Origin: Bdellovibrionales bacterium
GTDB taxonomy: Bacteria > Bdellovibrionota > Bacteriovoracia > Bacteriovoracales > Bacteriovoracaceae
Length of the DNA: 9,106 nucleotides
Direction: 5' to 3'
NCBI GenBank assembly: GCA_005791855.1
Contig: SXUH01000265.1
Location: forward strand, 1-9,106
The number at the start of each line of letters is the position of its first letter. The first letter of the stretch is position 1. Of the stretch, positions 1 through 6,490 are shown one piece after another. The notes under the pieces were generated by a model. It did no database searches. It worked only from the letters and a program-made list of their open reading frames with translations, and had not been told where the DNA came from. Both the position numbers and the translations under genes were made by a program.

Positions 1-867
1 GAACCCCACCTTGAAGTTCGTCTGCGTGGTCCCCTGGACGGTCCCGTCCTCCATCTCCTCGTTGGTGTTCAAGCTCTCGAACGCCCCGTCCATCAGGAAC
101 TCCCAGGTGTCGTCGAACGGGAGGGAGAGGCCCAGCTTGATCGCGGGGATGAGGCGCACGGTTCCGCTCTGGGAGAGGCCCACGGTGGAGGTGTTGGAGA
201 GGCCCCAGCCGAGGCCCGCGGCGATGTAGACGCGGCCGCCGGAGAGGTAGTCGCGGAGGGCGGAGAAGTAGTAGATGGCGTCGGCGATGGCGATGTTCCG
301 GAGGGTCACGAGGGTGCCGCCTTCGTAGTTGATGGTCTCCCGTTCGTAGCGCAGGCCCACGTCGAAGGCGAAGTTCTGGTAGAGGTCCTTCTCGTAGTAG
401 ATCTCGCCGAGGAAGCCGCCGCGCTTCGGGAAGGAAACCGGGGCGTCGGAGACGGACTCGGTGAGGCCCTGGGTGAGGCCGCCCTTGAACACCCAGGAGC
501 GGCGAGGGACGAGGATCTGGCTCTTGATGTACTTCTGCCGGATCTCCTCGGGAGAGAGCGCCCAGATGTACTCCGTGGCCGGGTAGTAGGTCACGAGCGA
601 CCCCTTCTGGAAGGGGATGTTGGCGGCGGGGTTGGTGACCTGCCACTGGGTGAAGTTCCCGGTGACGGTGAGGGCCTTGGCGATCACGGAGAAGTCCTCG
701 GCGGTGAAGGTGCCGGTCATGCCCGGCGAGATGCCCTGGCGCTTCCCGTGGCGGGTGATGAAGGTCTGCTTGTTCGTCGAGACGGCCTGGATGGTGATGA
801 GCTCGTAGGCACCCGCTACGGGAGCCACCGCGAGGAGCAGGACGAACATGATACGACGGAGGTGCAT
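1..867 (-). CDS. Outer-membrane beta-barrel protein with an N-terminal periplasmic domain (3' end outside window)
   Basis: The reading frame is open from 867 to the window edge (289 codons seen, no stop). Residues 1-20 are a signal peptide with basic start MHLRR, a hydrophobic core and an AGA cleavage site before Tyr21. Residues 21-120 form a compact domain (HGKRQGISPGM, PFQKGSLVTYYP, IWALSPEEIRQKY), probably a small beta domain. From about 127 the chain becomes alternating aromatic/polar strands with tight turns (GEIYYEKDLYQNFAFDVGLRY, VYIAAGLGWGLSN, IPAIKLGLSLPF), typical of an outer-membrane barrel. The last visible residues, TNFKVGF, look like a late strand, so the true C-terminus is probably close. 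The gene follows the large lipoprotein gene by 26 bases on the same strand, so the two are probably cotranscribed. GGAGG lies only one base before the ATG, which is unusually close. The precise family is not recognised. Confidence 0.85.
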   Translation of the reverse strand, partial: MHLRRIMFVLLLAVAPVAGAYELITIQAVSTNKQTFITRHGKRQGISPGMTGTFTAEDFSVIAKALTVTGNFTQWQVTNPAANIPFQKGSLVTYYPATEYIWALSPEEIRQKYIKSQILVPRRSWVFKGGLTQGLTESVSDAPVSFPKRGGFLGEIYYEKDLYQNFAFDVGLRYERETINYEGGTLVTLRNIAIADAIYYFSALRDYLSGGRVYIAAGLGWGLSNTSTVGLSQSGTVRLIPAIKLGLSLPFDDTWEFLMDGAFESLNTNEEMEDGTVQGTTQTNFKVGF

Positions 868-879
868 GCCTCCATCATA
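868..879 (-). promoter_or_regulatory. Extended -10 element and crowded Shine-Dalgarno directly before the barrel-protein start
   Basis: On the minus strand TATGAT (879-874) is preceded by TGG, giving an extended -10 of the form TGnTATGAT. The six bases GGAGGC separate it from the ATG, so the predicted +1 is the A of the start codon. No convincing -35 is seen. The same GGAGG could instead serve as a Shine-Dalgarno on a longer transcript, although with one base of spacing it is poorly placed. This is inference from motif geometry. Confidence 0.35.
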
Positions 880-893
880 CCACGTCCGAAAAA

Positions 894-3800
894 TTAATCC
901 TTAACAAACGGCGGGCGCCACAGGCCCGTCGGATCCACCGTAGTTGACTGGATCGCTTCGGCCTGGATGTTGATGATCCCGAGCTGCGGCTTGTAGAGGC
1001 CGCCGGCCGCGAGGTCGGTGCTGAAGAGAGCGACCACGATGTCCCGCGAGTTCTGCAGCGGAACGGCCCCGGCGGCCCCGAGGACCACGTCCTTCCCGAC
1101 CTGGGAGATCCCGAGCTGGGCCCCCGGCTGGTAGGCGTCGGCGGTGAGGGAGTCGCAGCCTCCGCAGGTCACGGAGTTATCCGACTTCCAGCGCGCCACC
1201 CGCGGGTACGGAGTGGCCCCGAGGCCCACGGAGTGGAAGAAGATCCGGGCTTCGGTGAACCCCGGGACGGAAATAATTTCCGGGTGGAGGAGCTTGGTGT
1301 CGCTGATGACGTCGTCGGTGCTGTCGGTGGTGACCAGGCGGGTGGAGAGGAAGTCCTCCGCCGGGGTCGCGTCGCTCGCCAGCAGCGGGCTGTAGCGGCC
1401 GATGTGGTACTCGCCGCCGTTGACCGTCTTCTCCTTGGCGAGGACGTAGAGGTAGGCGTTGGCGTCGTTATCGGTGGCGAGCTTCACCGACTCGAACGAG
1501 TGGGTGCCGAAGATCGGGAGTTCGTTCTGGGCGGTTCCCACCGGAGCGATGATGGTGTAGACCCCTCCGGAGAGTTCGTAGCGGAAGAGGGACAGGGCAC
1601 CGGCGTCGGAGAGCTCTCCCGAGATCCGGGCGATCACGAGCTCCGTTCCAGCGTTGTTCAAGCGCGCGTCGAACTGGGCCGTCTTCCCCATCTCGAGGAG
1701 CACGTTGCTCGCCGTCGGGATGAAGGACTTCAGGTGCTGGTCCACCGGGCCGGTGATCACGGTCACGTTGTTCTGCTGGACCCCCGCCAGGGACGAATTG
1801 ATGAACGGGAGGTACCAGTTGCCGCCGGAGATGAAGATCTTCCCGAGGCCTCCGGCGAGGACGGTCTGGGTGGAGAAGTCCTGGTAGTCGTTGTGGTACT
1901 GGCCGTAGAGCTCGACGTTCGCCCCGTTGGCGAAGGCGCGGATCCCCTGGAGGTCGGCGAGGGCGCTCGAGTTGATCTTCGCCGCGACGTTGGCCGCCAT
2001 GGAGTTCACGTCCGCGCAGGCGCTGGCGTCGCAGATCGCGAGCGGTGCGGTCGTCGGCGCCGGTCCGGCGGTGAAGGTCGTGTTGTTGATGGTGAGGGTC
2101 TCCCCCGTGGCGAGACGGTTGGCGAAGGTGATGGTCGCGAAGCCGCCGATCCCGTCCCCGTCGGTCTTCGAGCAGGTCATGGAGATGATGCAGGTCCCGC
2201 TCAGGATGTAGTGGGAGTAGTTGTAGCCGAAGGGTGCCGGGTGCGAGAGCCCGGACTTGTTCTCCGTGGCGGTGAAGCTCTTGTCGATGCGCCTCACCTG
2301 CGGAGTCATGATGGTCGGAGCGGGGAGGGAGCTCGCGATGTAGGCGACGTAGAGGCTATCCAGGGTCCCGGTGATCGAGATGTTCGTCACCTCGCCGGTG
2401 GCGATGGTCGGGAGGGCGTCGAAGCTCGTGCTGGCGGTGACCATGGTCCCGGCGGCGCTCTTCACGGTCTTCTCGACGTAGATTCGCTTGTCGTCGCCGA
2501 GGAAGGCGCTGTAGAAGACTTCGGTGTTCGCGGTGGCGTTGAACTCGTCGTACCAGGACGCCGAGACCTTATCCACTTCGTTGAGCCCGGTGGCCAGGAG
2601 GTCGGTGAGGTACTTCTTCGGCGTCACGGTCCAGGTCCCGGAGCAAACGCCCAGGAGGGTTGCTGGGTTCGCTAGGGGCCTGTCGCCGGCGCAAAGTTTC
2701 AGGTCGATGCTGGTGGTGATGTTCCCTGGAGTCCAGCGGAGGAGTCTCTCCGTCGCGCCGGTGATCGCCGTCCACGCTCCAGCGCCCGTCTTCGCGTACC
2801 ACTGGTAGGTGATGGTCTCCTCACCCGAGCCGACGGAGGAGGCGTCGGTCACGGTCCCCGGGTCGATGGTGATTGGGTAGCCGGAGTAGACCTCGGTGGT
2901 CGAGCCCACGGCCGGGCTCGCGCCGGCGCCGCTGATCACCGGGGCCGGGTTGTAGTTCCTAACGTAGAGCTTGAAGATCTTGAAGTCCGTGTCGGCGGGA
3001 GCCGCGAGCGGCACGCTCGGAGCGTCTTCGACTTCTACCTTGAAGTGCACTTCCCGGACCGCCGCGGCCGTGGTCGCGACGTCTTGGATCGGCGTGACCA
3101 TGAGGAGGAGGTTCTCCGGAAGCGTGTAGAGGAGCCCGTTGAAGATCACCGGATTGGTCATCGGCACGGTCTGGAGCGAGCGGATGAAGTCGACGTAGGC
3201 CGGGGTGGTGATCACCGAGGAGGTCGGACACGCGGCCGTGTTGGTGGTGCAAAGCGAGATGCGGTACTTGAAGTTGTCGTACTCGTTGTCCGTGACCTTC
3301 AGGTTGAAGTTGATGGTCTGGAGCTCGGTGGCGTAGCTCGCCGGGTTCGCCGGGTCGAGGGTGGTCACCCCTTGCTTGATGTGGGATTCGGTGTTGAGGA
3401 AGGCCTGGGCGCCGAGGACGATGCCGGAGGTGTTGGCCTCGGTCACCTTGAGCTTCCAGGTGAGGTTCGTGGCCGCAAGGCCCGCCCCCGGAGCCACCAC
3501 GGAGCCGTCGTCGTCGAGGGCCGCCACCACGGTGTAGTTCCCCACCGAGGGATCGAGCGGGCCCGTGGAGATGGAGTGCGGGATGGACAGGGTACAGGTC
3601 CACTGGGTTCCGTAGTCGAGGGTGGTGTCTCCAAAGGCGCGGGTGCAGGACTGTCCCACGATGTCGGTGCCGTTGTACTTGGCGATCACCGTCCACTGGA
3701 AGTGCTCCGGGTTCACGGCGGCGTCGTACTCATCCGTGACGGTGAAGCTCACGGTGAACGGTGTTCCTTGCGTGACGGCGCAATCTTTCTTCACGTACGT

Positions 3801-5186
3801 CGTGTCGGTCACGCAGCCGGTCGGTTGGGTCGTCCCGAAGCCAAGCACGGGAGCTGTGTTCGCCGGCTTCACGTTCACGGCCCACTGGACCGGGTAGGAC
3901 CCGGCGCCGGACTGCATGTTCGCGGCATCGAACTCGATCCCGGAGGCCTTGTCGAAGAGGCGTGCGGTGACCTTGTGAGGTTCGGTGGTGAAGGCCTGGG
4001 TGTTGGTGAAAACTAAGAGAGTCGGATCGAACGGAACCCCGCCGGCGCAGGTGAACGCCGGATCGGTCAAGCACACGGTCTCCGGAGTGGTGACGTCGCT
4101 CGTTTCCTTGGTACAGATCTCCGTTCCGACGCCGTCGAGGTAGTACTTGATCTGCACGCCCTTGGCGTCGGCGGCGTAGGCCCCGCTCGGGTTGGCGAGC
4201 TCCACGCAGAAGTCCGGCTGCGAAGCCGGAGTGCCGAAGATCCAGCTCACGGCCGGGAACTGGGTGTAGTTGATGTTGTTGTGAGCGGTGATCGCCACTC
4301 CCGGGGCCGGAGAGGAAACGGTGCTGACCTTCCCGAAGTCCGGGTGCTTCACGGTGACGCTCCACTGCTGGGTCGCCCAGGTCTGGAGCCCGGTGGAATC
4401 CGTCATCCGCGCCTGGATCACGTAGTTCCCCACGCCGAGGGTGGCGTGGGACGGGTCGAAGCGCTTCACCAGCGCGGTTCCGTAGTAGGCCGCGTGGACT
4501 CCGAACTGGCTGATGTCGGAGAAGATATCGGTCTCGAAGAAGGGTGCGGCGAGGATCGACCCGTTCTTGATCACCGACCACTGGATCCGCGGCTCGAGGC
4601 CCAGGGTGAGGTTCGCGCCGTTGTTCTTGATGCTGAAGGAGAACTCGGTGGCGTCGCTCGCCAGCGGGGCGAGCACGGTGTACGACCCCGGCACGATGGT
4701 CGCCGAGTCGATGATCGGCAGTGGATCGGCGGTGATGCTCACGTTGAAGGCGTGGGTGTCGTAGACGATGGTGTCGTTCATGTCGGTGATGACGGCGGTG
4801 AAGAGGTGGGTTCCGATCTGGCCCAGGATGGTGCCGTAGTAGTTCGGAGAGATGCTCAGCTCGAGCTGGTCCGGTCCCATGGTCGGGTAGTCGGAGACCC
4901 CGCCGAAGGTCCGCTTCCACTTCACCTTGTAGTTGAGGCCGAAGGGATTCGAAACCGTGATGCTCAACGTGACGAGGCTCGTGTCGCTCTTGTACTTGGT
5001 GAGCGCGTAGATGGGGTCGTAGCTTTCGACGTTGATCTTCGAACTCGCGAGCACCGGCACGCAACTCCTCGTCGTCGTGTTGAAGGCCTCGTTGGAACTG
5101 CACTTTGTTTGCTTCGTCTGCGGTACGCAAGCGGAGAGCGCAAGTAGCCCAAGGAGTAAGAGTCCGAGTGAGTTTAAACCAACCAT
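894..5186 (-). CDS. Giant Ig-like repeat surface lipoprotein, 1430 aa
   Basis: The start is taken at 5186: it gives a clean lipoprotein signal with lipobox LSAC and lipidated Cys20, and an AAGGGA ribosome site precedes it. An in-frame ATG at 5237 would put 17 polar residues ahead of the signal. Val at +2 fits release to the outer membrane under the enterobacterial rule. After a short Cys29/Cys42 motif, residues about 47-860 read as successive Ig/PKD-like beta domains with recurring strand endings such as GNYTVVAALDDDG, GNYVIQARMTDSTG and HKVTARLFDKASG. Residues about 870-1420 carry beta-rich units (SLYVAYI, AYLYVLAKE, ARIFFHSV) that could be propeller blades. Residues about 1014-1095 are a distinct module (ATITFANRLATGETLTINN through VELYGQ). 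All 20 cysteines after Cys20 fall in pairs 3 to 31 residues apart. Role unknown; adhesion, matrix or prey/surface contact are possibilities. The neighbouring barrel protein may be its partner. Confidence 0.9.
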   Translation of the reverse strand: MVGLNSLGLLLLGLLALSACVPQTKQTKCSSNEAFNTTTRSCVPVLASSKINVESYDPIYALTKYKSDTSLVTLSITVSNPFGLNYKVKWKRTFGGVSDYPTMGPDQLELSISPNYYGTILGQIGTHLFTAVITDMNDTIVYDTHAFNVSITADPLPIIDSATIVPGSYTVLAPLASDATEFSFSIKNNGANLTLGLEPRIQWSVIKNGSILAAPFFETDIFSDISQFGVHAAYYGTALVKRFDPSHATLGVGNYVIQARMTDSTGLQTWATQQWSVTVKHPDFGKVSTVSSPAPGVAITAHNNINYTQFPAVSWIFGTPASQPDFCVELANPSGAYAADAKGVQIKYYLDGVGTEICTKETSDVTTPETVCLTDPAFTCAGGVPFDPTLLVFTNTQAFTTEPHKVTARLFDKASGIEFDAANMQSGAGSYPVQWAVNVKPANTAPVLGFGTTQPTGCVTDTTYVKKDCAVTQGTPFTVSFTVTDEYDAAVNPEHFQWTVIAKYNGTDIVGQSCTRAFGDTTLDYGTQWTCTLSIPHSISTGPLDPSVGNYTVVAALDDDGSVVAPGAGLAATNLTWKLKVTEANTSGIVLGAQAFLNTESHIKQGVTTLDPANPASYATELQTINFNLKVTDNEYDNFKYRISLCTTNTAACPTSSVITTPAYVDFIRSLQTVPMTNPVIFNGLLYTLPENLLLMVTPIQDVATTAAAVREVHFKVEVEDAPSVPLAAPADTDFKIFKLYVRNYNPAPVISGAGASPAVGSTTEVYSGYPITIDPGTVTDASSVGSGEETITYQWYAKTGAGAWTAITGATERLLRWTPGNITTSIDLKLCAGDRPLANPATLLGVCSGTWTVTPKKYLTDLLATGLNEVDKVSASWYDEFNATANTEVFYSAFLGDDKRIYVEKTVKSAAGTMVTASTSFDALPTIATGEVTNISITGTLDSLYVAYIASSLPAPTIMTPQVRRIDKSFTATENKSGLSHPAPFGYNYSHYILSGTCIISMTCSKTDGDGIGGFATITFANRLATGETLTINNTTFTAGPAPTTAPLAICDASACADVNSMAANVAAKINSSALADLQGIRAFANGANVELYGQYHNDYQDFSTQTVLAGGLGKIFISGGNWYLPFINSSLAGVQQNNVTVITGPVDQHLKSFIPTASNVLLEMGKTAQFDARLNNAGTELVIARISGELSDAGALSLFRYELSGGVYTIIAPVGTAQNELPIFGTHSFESVKLATDNDANAYLYVLAKEKTVNGGEYHIGRYSPLLASDATPAEDFLSTRLVTTDSTDDVISDTKLLHPEIISVPGFTEARIFFHSVGLGATPYPRVARWKSDNSVTCGGCDSLTADAYQPGAQLGISQVGKDVVLGAAGAVPLQNSRDIVVALFSTDLAAGGLYKPQLGIINIQAEAIQSTTVDPTGLWRPPFVKD
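1902..2147 (-). other. Inserted beta/alpha module within the large lipoprotein (residues ~1014-1095)
   Basis: The segment has the order beta strand (ATITFANRL), ETLTINNTTFTAGP, a small Cys pair (Cys1052, Cys1057), a helix (VNSMAANVAAKINSS), then ANGANVELYG. This matches a module I recall from phage structural and large surface proteins, in which a GDTVTINGxTFTA strand pair is followed by an AANLAAAIN helix and a final strand. It interrupts the surrounding beta units, which resume at about residue 1110 with GGLGKIFISGGNWYLPF. Family recognition is from memory, so the boundaries are approximate. Confidence 0.55.
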
Positions 5187-5193
5187 GGTTTCA

Positions 5194-5199
5194 TCCCTT
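5194..5199 (-). promoter_or_regulatory. Ribosome binding site of the large lipoprotein gene
   Basis: On the minus strand the leader reads AAAAAGGGATGAAACC before the ATG at 5186. The purine-rich AAGGGA sits about 7 to 8 bases upstream of that ATG, and nothing comparable precedes the ATG at 5237, which decides the start. Confidence 0.6.
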
Positions 5200-5292
5200 T
5201 TTATTCCATCTCTTTGATTTATCGGGAGAAAACGCAAAATTCCTTAGACTTAGGTGTGAATAAAAGCCGTTTACACAAGTTTAAGCTTTTTT

Positions 5293-5301
5293 TGCTATAG
5301 A
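5293..5301 (+). promoter_or_regulatory. Candidate extended -10 promoter of the ParA unit
   Basis: TGC-TATAGA (5293/5294-5301) matches the extended -10 pattern TGnTATAnT in most positions. TTTACA at 5270-5275 resembles a -35 but is 20 bases away, longer than the usual 16 to 18, so recognition would lean on the extended -10. Transcription would begin near 5308, giving a leader of about 90 bases. Confidence 0.4.
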
Positions 5302-5382
5302 TTCGCTGGTTTACAAAGCCGCAGGGAGGGTGCAAAATTTAAGGAGATAGCCCATTTTGACTAAATCCGTTGGCGATTCTCT

Positions 5383-5388
5383 AAGGAG
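5383..5388 (+). promoter_or_regulatory. Ribosome binding site deciding the ParA start
   Basis: AAGGAG lies 8 bases before the ATG at 5397, which is ideal. The in-frame TTG at 5391 is only 2 bases from it and is not a credible start. An identical TAAGGAGAT word occurs 42 bases upstream at 5340-5348. Confidence 0.8.
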
Positions 5389-5396
5389 ATTTGAGT

Positions 5397-6254
5397 ATGT
5401 TTTCCTTCTTCAAGGCCACTCCCGCATCGACCGGAAAGGGCAAGCTCATCGCCCTCATGAACCAGAAGGGTGGAGTGGGGAAGACCACCATGGCCTTCAA
5501 CCTGGCCCACGCCTACGCCCACCAGGGGAAGAAGGTTTTGTGCATCGACATGGACCCGCAGTCGAACTTCACCTCGCTCTTCGACTTCGAAGACCGGCAG
5601 GACCGGCGGAACATCTACCACCTCCTGGTGAACTCGGTGAAGGAGCTCAAGGCCCTCCACACGTCGACGTTCTGGAGCGACGTCCTGGTGAAGAGCGCGG
5701 AGGGCATCGACCTCCTCCCCTCGGGCCCCGAGCTCTCCGGCTTCGAACTCACGGTGAGCGGGATCAATGCCCCGAGGCAGCTCATCCTGAAAAGATTCAT
5801 CGAGAAGTTCGACCTCCGGTCGCTCTACGACGTGGTCATCATCGACGGCCCGCCGACCATGGGGCTCCTGGTGGTGAACATCCTCTGCGCCACCGACGGC
5901 GTGCTCTATCCCTTCGTCCCGGATCGGTTCTCCGAGCAGGGCCTCCGGAAGATCCTCCAGGTGGTGGAGGACATCGCGGAGATGGAGATCACCAGCACTC
6001 CGAAGAACCTGGGCTACATCCCGAACCTCTTCGACACGCGGAGGAAGCAGGCGGCGGAGGACCTCGAGGAGATCAAGAAGACCCTCGGCGAAGCCACCGT
6101 CCACGAGGCCTTCACCAACAAGGTCCAGTTCGGGAAGTCCCTGGCCCAGCGGAAGTCCGTGTTCCAGTACAAGTCGAGCGAGTACAAAGACCTACAACGC
6201 CAATTCATGACGATGTCTGACACCGTCAACAGGGAGCTTGGATATGAAAATTAA
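5397..6254 (+). CDS. ParA-family (Mrp/MinD superfamily) partitioning ATPase, 285 aa
   Basis: This is a cytoplasmic deviant-Walker ATPase of the family that uses ATP-dependent dimerisation on nucleoid DNA to segregate or position cargo. Visible motifs are the deviant Walker A KGGVGKTT (24-31, signature Lys24), Walker A' DMDPQ (51-55), and Walker B VVIIDGPP (146-153), with Gly151 where many ParA proteins have Cys. The ParA-typical segment NLFDTRR follows at 210-216. The length is normal for a small ParA without the N-terminal helix-turn-helix of plasmid type Ia proteins. The C-terminal 70 residues are rich in Lys/Arg, consistent with nonspecific DNA binding. The next gene overlaps by 11 bases and is not ParB, so this is not a standard chromosomal parAB locus. 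Functions of this family other than chromosome segregation (protein cluster or organelle positioning) are therefore plausible. Codons become less GC-rich over the last 20 residues. Confidence 0.92.
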   Translation: MFSFFKATPASTGKGKLIALMNQKGGVGKTTMAFNLAHAYAHQGKKVLCIDMDPQSNFTSLFDFEDRQDRRNIYHLLVNSVKELKALHTSTFWSDVLVKSAEGIDLLPSGPELSGFELTVSGINAPRQLILKRFIEKFDLRSLYDVVIIDGPPTMGLLVVNILCATDGVLYPFVPDRFSEQGLRKILQVVEDIAEMEITSTPKNLGYIPNLFDTRRKQAAEDLEEIKKTLGEATVHEAFTNKVQFGKSLAQRKSVFQYKSSEYKDLQRQFMTMSDTVNRELGYEN

Positions 6255-6486
6255 AAACCCACTCTACGTCGTCAAGGGCAAGGACGTGCAGGAAGCCCGG
6301 TCGATCCTGGACCTGGTCATCAAGCGGTTCAACCTCGAGCCGGTGCTCAAGATCCTCGGGAACATCCTCGAGTTCCTCCTGAAGCAGGTCAAGGACTACC
6401 CGAGCTTCAAGGCCGTGAAGTCCGTCGTCGACCAGGTGCTCGCCGCCTACCTCGCGGCCGCGAAGAAGTTCGGCTTCGGCACCTAG
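6244..6486 (+). CDS. Small basic helical protein coupled to ParA, 80 aa
   Basis: I do not recognise this gene. The ATG at 6244 overlaps the end of the ParA gene by 11 bases, and AGGGAG (6231-6236) sits 7 bases upstream, so translation is probably coupled. An in-frame TTG at 6238 has no room for a ribosome site. The product has 14 Lys/Arg against 7 Asp/Glu. It starts with a basic segment (MKIKNPLYVVKGKD) and then reads as amphipathic helices (residues about 14-28, 31-49, 55-76), ending FGFGT. There is no signal peptide, no clear membrane span, no helix-turn-helix and no cysteine. ParA-activating partners often carry a short basic N-terminal segment, so this may be the ATPase partner or cargo adaptor. 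That role is inferred from position and charge only. Confidence 0.8.
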   Translation: MKIKNPLYVVKGKDVQEARSILDLVIKRFNLEPVLKILGNILEFLLKQVKDYPSFKAVKSVVDQVLAAYLAAAKKFGFGT

Positions 6487-6490
6487 CTAG
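6483..6490. other. CTAGCTAG palindrome containing both convergent stop codons
   Basis: The plus-strand stop TAG (6484-6486) and the minus-strand stop TAG (read from 6489-6487) lie side by side in one 8-base perfect palindrome. The two convergent genes therefore share no spacer. No hairpin with a T-run is visible nearby, so each transcript probably runs into the opposite gene. Confidence 0.9.

Larger units (their letters stand above)
5187..5396. promoter_or_regulatory. AT-rich divergent intergenic region between lipoprotein and ParA genes
   Basis: This 210-base stretch is much richer in A and T than its flanks and holds the leaders of two divergent transcription units. It includes TTTACA-like words at 5270 and 5310, a T-run at 5287-5293, the palindromic hexamer CTATAG at 5295-5300, and two copies of TAAGGAGAT at 5340-5348 and 5382-5390. 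I could not identify a convincing minus-strand -35/-10 pair for the lipoprotein gene. No small gene is supported here. Confidence 0.6.

Noticed and set aside
1233..2675. Long plus-strand open frame (480 codons) opposite the lipoprotein gene
   Set aside because: It is antisense to a gene with a clear lipoprotein signal and coherent domains. Its product is low-complexity and rich in Gly, Val, Arg and Glu, as expected from the shadow of a GC-rich gene. The frames at 3045-4016 (+), 4281-5147 (+) and 3730-5130 (-) are rejected for the same reason.
5357..5385. TTGACT/TCTAAG as the main ParA promoter
   Set aside because: The spacing is 17, but the -10 overlaps the ribosome site and would start transcription about 5 bases before the ATG, removing that strong site. 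The upstream extended -10 is a better candidate.
5187..5396. parS site or ParB remnant near ParA
   Set aside because: No 14 to 16-base perfect inverted repeat of the parS type is seen in the intergenic region, and no frame has a ParB motif.
5361..6104. Minus-strand frame opposite the ParA gene
   Set aside because: It is an antisense shadow of GC-rich codons with a compositionally biased product and no ribosome site. The frames at 6849-7547 (-) opposite queA and 8544-9089 (-) opposite tgt are rejected likewise.
5357..6220. TTG-started frame covering nearly all of the ParA gene
   Set aside because: It has a nearby AAGGAG, but the product is Arg/Pro/Gly/His-rich with no recognisable motif, while the overlapping frame encodes intact ParA motifs.
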